From positions 164,235-228,234 of the forward strand of contig NZ_CADIKI010000013.1 in the NCBI RefSeq assembly GCF_902859935.1: a stretch of 64,000 bases of DNA. Direction: 5' to 3'. Below are positions 9,397-17,089 of this stretch, piece after piece (position 1 is the first letter of the stretch; the number at the start of each line of letters is the position of its first letter). The translations under genes were made by a program, and so were the position numbers. The notes beneath the pieces are model-generated. The model ran no database searches, had not been told where the DNA came from, and saw only the letters and a list, made by a program, of their open reading frames with translations. Origin of the DNA: Paraburkholderia fynbosensis. GTDB lineage: Bacteria > Pseudomonadota > Gammaproteobacteria > Burkholderiales > Burkholderiaceae.

Positions 9397-10539
9397 ATGC
9401 AAGCATCCGCACGCCTTCTACTCTGCGGCGCACTGTGCGCGGTCAGCGGCGCCGCCGCAGCGCAATCGAACGTGACACTCTACGGCATCGTCGACACCGG
9501 CATCGAATACGTTTCCCACGCGAACGCAGCGGGCAAGAGCGTATTCCGCATGCCCGCCGTCACCGGCGAGTTTCCGTCACGCTGGGGACTGCGCGGCAAC
9601 GAAGACCTCGGCGGCGGCTATAGCGCGGTCTTCACGCTGGAAAGCGGCTTCAACGTGCGCGCCGGCGATCTCGGCCAGGGCGGCCGGCTGTTCGGCCGTC
9701 AGGCGTTCGTCGGCATCAAGAGCCCGTACGGCACGCTCACGTTCGGGCGCCAGTACACGATGACCTACCTCGCGCTGATGGGCGCGGACCTGATCGGACC
9801 GGACATTTACGGGCTGGGCTCGCTCGACGCGTATGTGCCGAACGCGCGCGCCGACAACTCCATGACCTACCTCGGCAGCTATGCGGGGGTGACGCTCGGC
9901 GCGAATTATTCGTTCGGCCGCGACGCCGCGGGCACCGGCAACTCGCCGGGCCAGGGCACCTGCACCGGTTCGGTTCCCGGTCATGCCACGGAATGCCGTG
10001 AATGGTCAGTCATGCTGAAGTACGACGCGCCCTTGTTCGGTGTTGCGGCTTCATACGAAGAACAGCGCGGCGGCAGCACCGCGGCGGCAAACTTTTTCGA
10101 CGGCGTAGCGCCGACTCCGCTCATCAACGCCGCCGACAAGGATATCCGCACGCACGTGAGCGCCTACGCGAACCTCGGCAGCAAGGCCAAGCTCGGCGTG
10201 GGCTGGCTGAATCGCCGCGTCGATACGTCGTCCGCCGCGCTCGCCGATGTGCGCTCGAATCTGTTCTTCGTCGCGGCGTCGTATTTCGTGACGCCTGCTT
10301 TCATCGTCGACGGCGAGGTCTATCACATCACCAATAGCGACCACGACACGCGCGCCACGATGGGCACTCTGCGCACCACCTATCTGCTGTCGAAGCGCAC
10401 CGCCGTCTACGCGCAAGGCTCGTATCTCGCCAACAGCGCGAAGGCCCGCTACTCGGTCAGCGGCGGGGGCGGCGGCACGACACCTTCTGCAGGCACCGGC
10501 CAGACCGGCGTGATGCTCGGCATTCGTCATTCGTTCTAG
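9397..10539 (+). CDS. Gram-negative porin (Burkholderia type)
   Basis: A 380-residue outer-membrane trimeric porin. The signal peptide ends at ...AAAAQ and is followed by SNVTLYGIVDTGIEY, the standard start of betaproteobacterial porins. PSRWGLRGNEDLGGG and the C-terminal LGIRHSF (terminal Phe) are present. The start is ATG 9397 with GGAG nine bases upstream. It sits between the transporter and the tannase-like esterase, so it probably provides outer-membrane entry for the phenolic substrates of this cluster. Confidence 0.92.
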   Translation: MQASARLLLCGALCAVSGAAAAQSNVTLYGIVDTGIEYVSHANAAGKSVFRMPAVTGEFPSRWGLRGNEDLGGGYSAVFTLESGFNVRAGDLGQGGRLFGRQAFVGIKSPYGTLTFGRQYTMTYLALMGADLIGPDIYGLGSLDAYVPNARADNSMTYLGSYAGVTLGANYSFGRDAAGTGNSPGQGTCTGSVPGHATECREWSVMLKYDAPLFGVAASYEEQRGGSTAAANFFDGVAPTPLINAADKDIRTHVSAYANLGSKAKLGVGWLNRRVDTSSAALADVRSNLFFVAASYFVTPAFIVDGEVYHITNSDHDTRATMGTLRTTYLLSKRTAVYAQGSYLANSAKARYSVSGGGGGTTPSAGTGQTGVMLGIRHSF

Positions 10540-10549
10540 GAGATCTCGC

Positions 10550-12280
10550 ATGAACATGAAGCGCACTTCCATCGCGCTCGCAGCGGCTGCCGCGCTCGGC
10601 CTCTCCGCATGCGGCGGCAATGACACTGACAGTGGCAACAGCAGCGCCAATGCGTTGCCGCAACTGAGCGCGGCCACGCCCGGCACGCTCGCGGGCAATT
10701 GCGCGGCGCTGGCCGCGAAACTCACGTTCGCCAACACGGTTTTCACCACGGTGACGGACGTGGCGGCCGGCACGCTGAAAGTGGCCGGCAAACCGATTGC
10801 CGAACACTGCCTGATCCAGGGCAACATGAACCAGCGCGTGAGCAGCGTCGACGGCAAGACGTATGCGATCGGCTTCGAGATGCGCTTGCCGCTGGCATGG
10901 AACGGCCGCTTCTTCTACCAGGCCAATGGTGGCCTGGACGGCAACGTCCTGACCGCCACCGGCGAGATCGGCGGCGGCGGTCCGACCAACGACGCGCTCA
11001 ACATGGGCTTCGCGGTCATCAGCTCGGATGCGGGACATAGCGCGTCGCAGAATCCGCTGTTCGGGCTCGACCCGCAGGCGCGCATCGACTACGGCTATCA
11101 CGCGGTCGCCACGCTCACGCCGATGGCCAAGCAGGTGATCAAGCTCGCATACGGCAAGGCACCGGACCGCAGCTATTTCGACGGCTGCTCCAACGGCGGC
11201 CGCCACGCGCTGGTCGCGGCAGCGCGCTCCTCGGCCGAATACGACGGCATCATTGCGGGCGACCCCGGCTTCCATCTGCCGAAGGCCGCGATCGGCGAAA
11301 TGTGGAGCGCGCAACAACTGGCGAAGGTGGCGACCGCGACCACGGCCAATGGTCTGCCCGACATCACGACCGGTTTTACCGCCACCGAACGTCAGATGGT
11401 CGCCTCGAAGATACTCGCCAAATGTGACGCGCTCGACGGCGCCAGCGACGGCCTCATTCAGGATATCAAGGCTTGCCAGGCAAATTTCAGCCTGGCCAAC
11501 GACGTCCCCACCTGCGCGAACGACGCGCGCGACGGAAGCTGTCTGACGAGCGCGCAGAAGGACGCGATCGGCAACGTGTTCTCGGGCGCGCGTAACAGTG
11601 CGGGTACGGCGCTGTACTCAAGTTTTCCGTACGACGCGGGGCTCGGCCAGGGCTGGTCGGCATGGAAGCAGGCTAATTCGATCACGCTCGATCCGGCCGC
11701 TGCGGCTTTCACGTTCACCACGCCGCCGCAAAGCGCCGCCGTGTTGAGCCAGTTGTCCGCCTACGCGCTGAACTTCAGCATGGACACCGACGCACCGAAG
11801 ATCTTCGCCACCAGCGGCGCGTACAGCGAGTCGGCCTGGTCGTTCATGACACCGCCCGACGAAACCAGCCTGGGTGCATTGAAGCAACGCGGCGCGAAGC
11901 TGATGGTTTATCACGGCACGAGCGACCCGGTGTTTTCATCGAACGACACGACCGACTGGTATCAGCGTCTCAGCGCAGCCAACGGCGGCGACGCATCGAA
12001 CTTCGCGCGCCTCTACACGATCGCCGGCATGAACCACTGCAGCGGCGGCCCGAGCACCGACCAGTTCGACCTGCTCACGCCGATGATCGCGTGGGTCGAG
12101 CAGGGCAAGGCGCCAGACAGCGTGGTCGCGAGCGCGCGCGACGCGAGCAGCATCACGCCCAACGCCGACGTGCCCGCCGGCTGGGGCTCGGGACGCACGC
12201 GGCCACTCTGCGCGTATCCGAAAGTGGCCCGCTACCAGGGCGGCGACGTCAACGCGGCGAGCAGCTTCGTGTGTAGCTAA
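10550..12280 (+). CDS. Tannase/feruloyl esterase family lipoprotein
   Basis: A 576-residue alpha/beta hydrolase of the tannase and feruloyl esterase family. It has a lipoprotein-type signal (LGLSACGG), so it is probably anchored in a membrane facing the periplasm or surface. The family CS-D-HC arrangement is visible: GCSNGGRHAL (nucleophile Ser after Cys), YHGTSDPVF (Asp) and MNHCSGG (His then Cys). A good ribosome site (AGGAGA) precedes ATG 10550, ten bases after the porin stop. It likely releases ferulate or related acids from esters to feed the neighbouring transporter and CoA pathway. Substrate is inferred from context. Confidence 0.88.
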   Translation: MNMKRTSIALAAAAALGLSACGGNDTDSGNSSANALPQLSAATPGTLAGNCAALAAKLTFANTVFTTVTDVAAGTLKVAGKPIAEHCLIQGNMNQRVSSVDGKTYAIGFEMRLPLAWNGRFFYQANGGLDGNVLTATGEIGGGGPTNDALNMGFAVISSDAGHSASQNPLFGLDPQARIDYGYHAVATLTPMAKQVIKLAYGKAPDRSYFDGCSNGGRHALVAAARSSAEYDGIIAGDPGFHLPKAAIGEMWSAQQLAKVATATTANGLPDITTGFTATERQMVASKILAKCDALDGASDGLIQDIKACQANFSLANDVPTCANDARDGSCLTSAQKDAIGNVFSGARNSAGTALYSSFPYDAGLGQGWSAWKQANSITLDPAAAAFTFTTPPQSAAVLSQLSAYALNFSMDTDAPKIFATSGAYSESAWSFMTPPDETSLGALKQRGAKLMVYHGTSDPVFSSNDTTDWYQRLSAANGGDASNFARLYTIAGMNHCSGGPSTDQFDLLTPMIAWVEQGKAPDSVVASARDASSITPNADVPAGWGSGRTRPLCAYPKVARYQGGDVNAASSFVCS

Positions 12281-12360
12281 GCCGCTGGGAAGCGCGGGCC
12301 GGGACCCGGACCCGCCAGCGCTCTGCATCGCTCGCCGTCCGGCGCGTGAGCAACGCCTGC

Positions 12361-12397
12361 GCCTCGCGCATGCATGTCGTTTTTGCATGCGCGAGGC
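12361..12397. terminator. Perfect 14-bp hairpin downstream of the esterase
   Basis: Left arm 12361-12374 and right arm 12384-12397 are exact inverted complements with a nine-base loop. No T-run follows, so it is at best a stem-loop terminator or mRNA stabiliser. It lies in the 390-base gap between the esterase and the KaiC-like gene, where I see no gene. Confidence 0.5.
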
Positions 12398-12672
12398 AAC
12401 ACCGTTACATCGGGCCGAAAGCAGCCCCCCACCGCACGTCGATAACCATCGACCATCGCGTCTTCCCCCTTCCGCCACACCTATCCAGAGCCCGGTACAC
12501 GCCGGCGTTTCATTCCTAGGCGCGCCGTGGCCGGATAGAATCACGGGCATTCCAATTCCGAACGCGTCAAGGCGCCCGTGGGAATGCGAATTGCTGGCAA
12601 TGTTCAATTCGAGCACACGACGGTTCCGGTATGCACCGTCGCTTTTTCTGCAATCTGAATGACAGATCGACA

Positions 12673-14190
12673 ATGACTATCCCCGAATCTCAACCGTTCT
12701 CCCGGCCTGGCGCGCCCCCTTCGAGCGCGATCTCTTCTCCTGGCGTCCGGGCCAACGTGGAAACGGGTGTGCCCGGCTTCGACGAGATCCTGGGTGGAGG
12801 TCTGCTCCGCGGCGGCGTCTATCTGCTCGAAGGGATGGCCGGGGCCGGCAAGACGATTCTGTCGAGCCAGATCGGCTTTCATCGTGTAAGCCAGGGCGAG
12901 AAGGTGTTGTACATGACCCTGATCGCCGAGTCGCACGACAAGCTGCTGGGACACCTCAAAGGCCTGAGCTTCTTCGATGAGACCGCCGTCGCGCAGCAAA
13001 TGCTGTTCGTCTCCGGCTATCACGAGTTGATGCAGGAGGGTCTCGACGGCTTCCTCAAGCTGATTGCATCGAGCATCTACGACTATCGGCCGAGCCTGAT
13101 GATCATCGACGGCTTTCGCAGCGCGCGCGAGTTCAGCGAAACCGAGCTGTCGTTGTCGAAGTTCATTCACGAGCTCAATGCGCTGGTCGCGGCCATGGAT
13201 TGCACCACGTTGCTGCTCGCGCCGCTCTCCGGCAACGAACCGCATCCCGAGCACACGCTGGTCGACGGTCTGATCGAACTGAACCGCTACACCGACGGCA
13301 TGCGCCGTGCCCGCGAAATCGAAGTGCACAAGATGCGCGCGCGCAACCATCTGATGGGCAAGCACTTCTTCCGCATCGCCGAAAGCGGGCTGCTGATGTA
13401 CCCGCGCCTCGAAGCGCAATGCGCGATGAAGCCGGGTCCGGTGGATCTCACCACGCGCCTCGCCTTCGGCTTGCCGCGTCTGGACGATCTGCTCGGCGGC
13501 GGCTTCGCGCAAGGCTCGACGACCACGCTGATCGGACCGTCGGGGGTCGGCAAGACCATGCTTTGTTTGCAGTTCCTCGCGGCCGGCGTGGCGCGCGGCG
13601 AACGCTGCGTGTATCTCGGCTTCTACGAAGGACCGCAGCGGCTGATCGGCAAAGCCGAGGCGGTCTCGATCGCGTTGACCGAGGGGTACGAAGACGGCCG
13701 CCTCGTCGTCCAATGGCACCCGGCCATCGAGCTGGCCGTCGACGAACTCGCGGCCAACGCGCTTGCCACCGTCAACAGAATCGGCGCCTCGCGCATCGTG
13801 ATCGACGGTGTGGAGGGCTTCCGCGATTCGGCGTTGCGCACCGAGCGCTTCGGCCTGTTCCTGAATGCGCTGCTGCATCAGCTTCGCGAAATCGGTGTCA
13901 CGACGCTGCTGACCGAAGAACTGCCGCTTTACGCCGACCCCGGTTACGCGAAGAGTGTGCGGGTCTCGGCATTGACCGAGAACCTCGTGCTGCTGCGTTA
14001 CGCGGAGTCCGGGACGGGTTTGCGGCGCATGATTTCCGTGGTCAAGCAGCGCGAAAGCGCGCATGACACTTCGCTGCGCGAACTGGTGATTTCGTCGCAA
14101 GGCCTCGACGTGACCGACAGTGGCGTGTCGGCCAACGCGTCCGCGGCGCAGGGCTTATCGGCCACGCTGCAGCCACGGCGCACGACGTAG
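12673..14190 (+). CDS. KaiC-like double RecA-domain ATPase
   Basis: About 505 residues with two consecutive KaiC domains, each opening with a family motif (TGVPGFDEILGGGL and FGLPRLDDLLGGGF). Each has a Walker A, GMAGAGKTILSS and GPSGVGKTMLCL, and Walker B-like strands (LMIIDGFRS, RIVIDGVEG). No kaiA or kaiB is nearby. Family members outside cyanobacteria are commonly linked to two-component signalling, and a receiver-only protein follows six bases after this gene. The start is uncertain: ATG 12673 or ATG 12631, both without a clear ribosome site. Confidence 0.85.
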   Translation: MTIPESQPFSRPGAPPSSAISSPGVRANVETGVPGFDEILGGGLLRGGVYLLEGMAGAGKTILSSQIGFHRVSQGEKVLYMTLIAESHDKLLGHLKGLSFFDETAVAQQMLFVSGYHELMQEGLDGFLKLIASSIYDYRPSLMIIDGFRSAREFSETELSLSKFIHELNALVAAMDCTTLLLAPLSGNEPHPEHTLVDGLIELNRYTDGMRRAREIEVHKMRARNHLMGKHFFRIAESGLLMYPRLEAQCAMKPGPVDLTTRLAFGLPRLDDLLGGGFAQGSTTTLIGPSGVGKTMLCLQFLAAGVARGERCVYLGFYEGPQRLIGKAEAVSIALTEGYEDGRLVVQWHPAIELAVDELAANALATVNRIGASRIVIDGVEGFRDSALRTERFGLFLNALLHQLREIGVTTLLTEELPLYADPGYAKSVRVSALTENLVLLRYAESGTGLRRMISVVKQRESAHDTSLRELVISSQGLDVTDSGVSANASAAQGLSATLQPRRTT

Positions 14191-14196
14191 CCGCTC

Positions 14197-14547
14197 ATGA
14201 AAACCATTCTGGTCGTGGACGACGAGTTCGACATCCTCACGGTCTGGCGGCTGCTGCTGGAGCGGCACGGCTATACCGTGATGACGGCGTCGAATGGGGC
14301 CGCCGCGCTCGAACAGATACGCAGGACACGGCCCGACGTCATCGTGTCGGACTGCATGATGCCGGTCATGTCGGGACTGCTGCTGTGCGCGGCGCTATAT
14401 GCCGACCCCGCTCTGCGCGACATTCCTATCATCCTGTGCAGCGCGGCCTCGGACATTCCCGTGCAGCCGAATCCCACCATCGCCTACGCGCGCAAGCCGC
14501 TTTCTTTCGACGCGCTGCTCGCGATGCTCGAACGCATGTCGGCCTGA
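14197..14547 (+). CDS. Single-domain response regulator
   Basis: A 116-residue CheY-like receiver with no output domain. The acidic pair (VVDDE), the phospho-acceptor Asp in VSDCMMPVMSG and the conserved Lys in ARKPLSF are all present. The switch Thr/Ser position is Ser in ILCSAAS. It is transcribed with the KaiC-like ATPase (six-base gap), so it probably relays a phosphoryl signal to or from that protein. No histidine kinase is in the immediate neighbourhood. Confidence 0.9.
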   Translation: MKTILVVDDEFDILTVWRLLLERHGYTVMTASNGAAALEQIRRTRPDVIVSDCMMPVMSGLLLCAALYADPALRDIPIILCSAASDIPVQPNPTIAYARKPLSFDALLAMLERMSA

Positions 14548-14783
14548 CGGCCGTCGTCGCGACGCAGCGGCAGGCGAATGCCGCGCCACGTGCGCCTAAC
14601 CCTCCGGCCCTCGAGGCACCCCTCCCCAACCGCGATGAAACGGCGACCCGCGCAGATTGAGACGATCGCGCCATTTGTCGAGCCTTTGCCGCGTTCACCG
14701 ATTGGACACCGCCTTTTACAGTGAGCCATCGGTCGCGCAACACCGGAACAGCGGAGCGCGTCGCAACTTTCGGAGGCTCGGTG

Positions 14784-15413
14784 ATGAACAGCAATCGTGG
14801 GGCGGTTCCAGTTGCTTTCTTCGGGATCGCGGTGGGCGCGCTGGCGTTCGCCAATTTGTGGCGCGTGGCGCTCAGGGTATGGCATCTGCCCGCCGTGGCG
14901 GGAACCCTGCTGACAGTCGCGGCGCTCGCCGTGTGGCTCGTCGTTATGGCCGCGTACGGGCATAAGTGGCTCACGCAGGCCGCCGACGCCCGCGCGGAAA
15001 TGCAGCATCCGGTGCAATCGTCGTTTGCGGCGCTCGGGCCGGTGTCGGGCCTGCTCGCCGCGCTCGCGCAACTGGCGCTCGGCGTGTATCTCCATGGACG
15101 GCTCTGGCAAGGCGGACGCAAGCCTGAACTGATCACGCCGGCCATTTATCTGCCGACCGTCGCGCCGAGCTTCGTCGCCGGGACGGCTGCCGCCGCCTTC
15201 GGTTTTCATCAGCTGGGAGAGCTGCTTTTCGGCGCCGGTGTGCTGTCATGGCTCGCACTCGAATCGCTGATCCTGCACCGCGCCGCCGTCCATGAGCCGC
15301 TGCCCGAAGCATTGCGCGCGATCCTCGGTGTGCAACTCGCGCCGCCGGTCGTCGGTGGCGTGACCTATCTGAGCCTGAGCAGCGGCACGCCTGCTCTGTT
15401 CGCACTGGTGTGA
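14784..15413 (+). pseudogene. tehA: Truncated TehA/TDT-family transporter
   Basis: Starts well (ATG 14784 after GGAGG) and matches TehA through conserved PVQSSF, IYLPTV and LGVQLAPP, but ends after 209 residues. TehA proteins are about 320-330 residues, so roughly the last three helices are missing. Compared with remembered TehA sequences, about 20 residues also appear to be missing between QSSFAALGP and LALGVYL. The stop codon falls at the junction with sequence unlike the flanking DNA. Probably a non-functional remnant marking the left edge of an inserted region. Confidence 0.65.
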
Positions 15414-15425
15414 ACAAACAATAGG

Positions 15426-15560
15426 GTTTGACACAAGCAGTTCCATAAAATCAGATACCTAGCGATTTTCCAGACTAAGGTTGGTGCAAATAAAGTTCGA
15501 CACAAACGTCTCTCGACTCAATGGACGCAATGAACTTGTAACATTAGAGGTTGACACAAA
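15426..15560 (+). repeat. Three spaced repeats, possible IS21-type element end
   Basis: GTTTGACACAA (15426-15436), GTTCGACACAAA (15495-15506) and GTTGACACAAA (15550-15560), spaced 69 and 55 bases and all in the same orientation. They start 13 bases after the truncated tehA. Spaced multiple terminal repeats are typical of IS21-family ends. No transposase gene is present, so this would be a remnant. Confidence 0.4.
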
Positions 15561-15945
15561 AGGCCGGGCTTTCGCTACTCGTCTGCCGCACTTCACCGCG
15601 GTGTCGTACGCTTATCCTCTGTCGTTTGTCGTGGTAAGCAGGAGCCGCTTCGATGCGCTCTCACCTGACATGCGGGCCGCCATACAAACCGCGGCGGCTG
15701 AGACAGAGCGCCTGGAGTGGGAAGCGCTTCCTGAACGCGTCAAAGCCAATTACGCCGCCATGGAACGTGCCGGTGTCGATGTACACGAATCCGTTGGGGT
15801 GGCCCTTCGTCTTGCTATGCGTGCAGCAGGTGCCGCGCGCACGGCCAATTGGTTTGAGCAGGCGCCGTCCGACGCACGCGCACTGCTGGTCCGTTCGTCT
15901 CGGGAGGATGTCAGCGACCCCTGCGGCAAATCAATCGCCCGATAA
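15541..15945 (+). pseudogene. C-terminal fragment of a TRAP substrate-binding protein (DctP)
   Basis: The reading frame resembles the C-terminal 120 residues of DctP-type periplasmic binding proteins: LSFVVVSRSRFDALSPDMRA followed by the helical AAAETERLEWEALPERV region and AMERAGVDV. The N-terminal two thirds, the signal peptide and the ligand-binding Arg region are absent. The frame runs directly out of the repeat region, which suggests truncation by a rearrangement. A second incomplete-looking dctP lies at 22821-23630. Confidence 0.6.
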
Positions 15946-16009
15946 CGTTTCGAGTGGATCCCCTACCGGCCGGTGCCGCATCGTCGCGGAATAACCGTGC
16001 CGATGGGAC

Positions 16010-16750
16010 CTACAGCAAATCGTTCTGTTGAGCTAGACGCGCGGCCTCGTTAATCCGGCTTGTGCCCATTCTCTCGTTTATTCGTGAGTACATGGAATAG
16101 ATGCTCGCGACCGAGAGTCCCATGCTCTTCGCCACCTCCTGTGCCGGTTCCGCTATCAGCACCAGCCGAAGTGCAGTCAGATCGCGTTCCTCGAGTTCAA
16201 ACTTGTCAACCATCAAGTTGCGCCGCGCCATCATGCGTACATCCAGAAGCGTCATTGCTATTGCGCGTAAGAGCGCCTGCCATTCAAACAGTCGCGCTTC
16301 CCCTCCATCTCCAACTTCGACTTCGCTCGCGACATGTAACACGCCAAGCAGCGATGTCCCGCGTGAATGTGCAGGGACGATCAGATTGCTGCGAAACCCG
16401 TATTGACGGGCCGTAGCGCACATAGCACGTTGGCCTGCACTGGTTATGTGGATGCTACTGCCCAGCGCTGGCATCGCATTGACCCGTGCGTACTGAAGAT
16501 ACGGGTCGTTGCTGTACCAATGGCGGTGCTGATAGATCTGAATCCACTCCGGGTTGCATCCAACGAGGAAGCGATAATCGGTCGTGAGTCCGTTCGTGTC
16601 CACGCGGAAGGAACTGAAGATAAACGAGGGAACCTGAAGCCGCGAGAAAATGGCTCTGAGCCGCGGATGGAGTTCTATGTCGTCGCTGCACTCGCCTAGC
16701 ACATTGATTGCGGCCAGCACTTCCCCGATATTCGCTTGCATTCCCTGCAC
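16010..16750 (-). CDS. LuxR-family regulator with degenerate autoinducer domain
   Basis: A 246-residue protein with an N-terminal autoinducer-binding fold and a C-terminal helix-turn-helix. The signature W-x3-Y...DP is present (PEWIQIY ... NDPYLQ). In my alignment the positions equivalent to TraR/LuxR Trp85 and Gly113 are Gly and a non-Gly residue, so acyl-homoserine lactone binding is doubtful. The HTH (EPAQEVAKSMGLSVASIYSMYSRI) is also divergent. No luxI is in the window, so it is a solo. The start is GTG 16750. It follows a small hypothetical gene by 25 bases. Confidence 0.75.
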   Translation of the reverse strand: MQGMQANIGEVLAAINVLGECSDDIELHPRLRAIFSRLQVPSFIFSSFRVDTNGLTTDYRFLVGCNPEWIQIYQHRHWYSNDPYLQYARVNAMPALGSSIHITSAGQRAMCATARQYGFRSNLIVPAHSRGTSLLGVLHVASEVEVGDGGEARLFEWQALLRAIAMTLLDVRMMARRNLMVDKFELEERDLTALRLVLIAEPAQEVAKSMGLSVASIYSMYSRINERMGTSRINEAARLAQQNDLL

Positions 16751-16775
16751 AGCCTTTTAGAAATATTAGGTTCGC

Positions 16776-17045
16776 TTATTCTTCTTGGCTTACAACCTGG
16801 CGAATTTTCTCTTGAATGGCACTATAGTGCCGTTCCAACTCCGCGAAATACGGGTCCGCAGTCAGATAGTCGTACGCGGCAGCTTGCGCATCCACCAAAA
16901 CGGAGTGGATGAAGGATGTGTCATCCGCCTGAATAAGCTCTCGCTCAAGGAGGATCAGTGCGCCACGCACCAGTAGTCTCACGCTTACACGCTCCCGTCC
17001 GACCACGACTTCGGCAGCGTAAACAACAGTTTCCCGATTTTTCAC
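16776..17045 (-). CDS. Hypothetical protein preceding the LuxR solo
   Basis: An 89-residue soluble acidic protein that I do not recognise: a beta-rich N-terminal half (ETVVYAAEVVVGRERVSVRLLVRG) and a helical C-terminal half. It lies 25 bases upstream of luxR and 45 bases downstream of the GGDEF gene on the same strand, so it is likely co-transcribed. Codon use resembles the rest of the lower-GC island. Confidence 0.55.
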   Translation of the reverse strand: MKNRETVVYAAEVVVGRERVSVRLLVRGALILLERELIQADDTSFIHSVLVDAQAAAYDYLTADPYFAELERHYSAIQEKIRQVVSQEE

Positions 17046-17089
17046 TTACTGCGTCAGCCATGAGTTTTACTTATATAAGTTTAGCTTCT

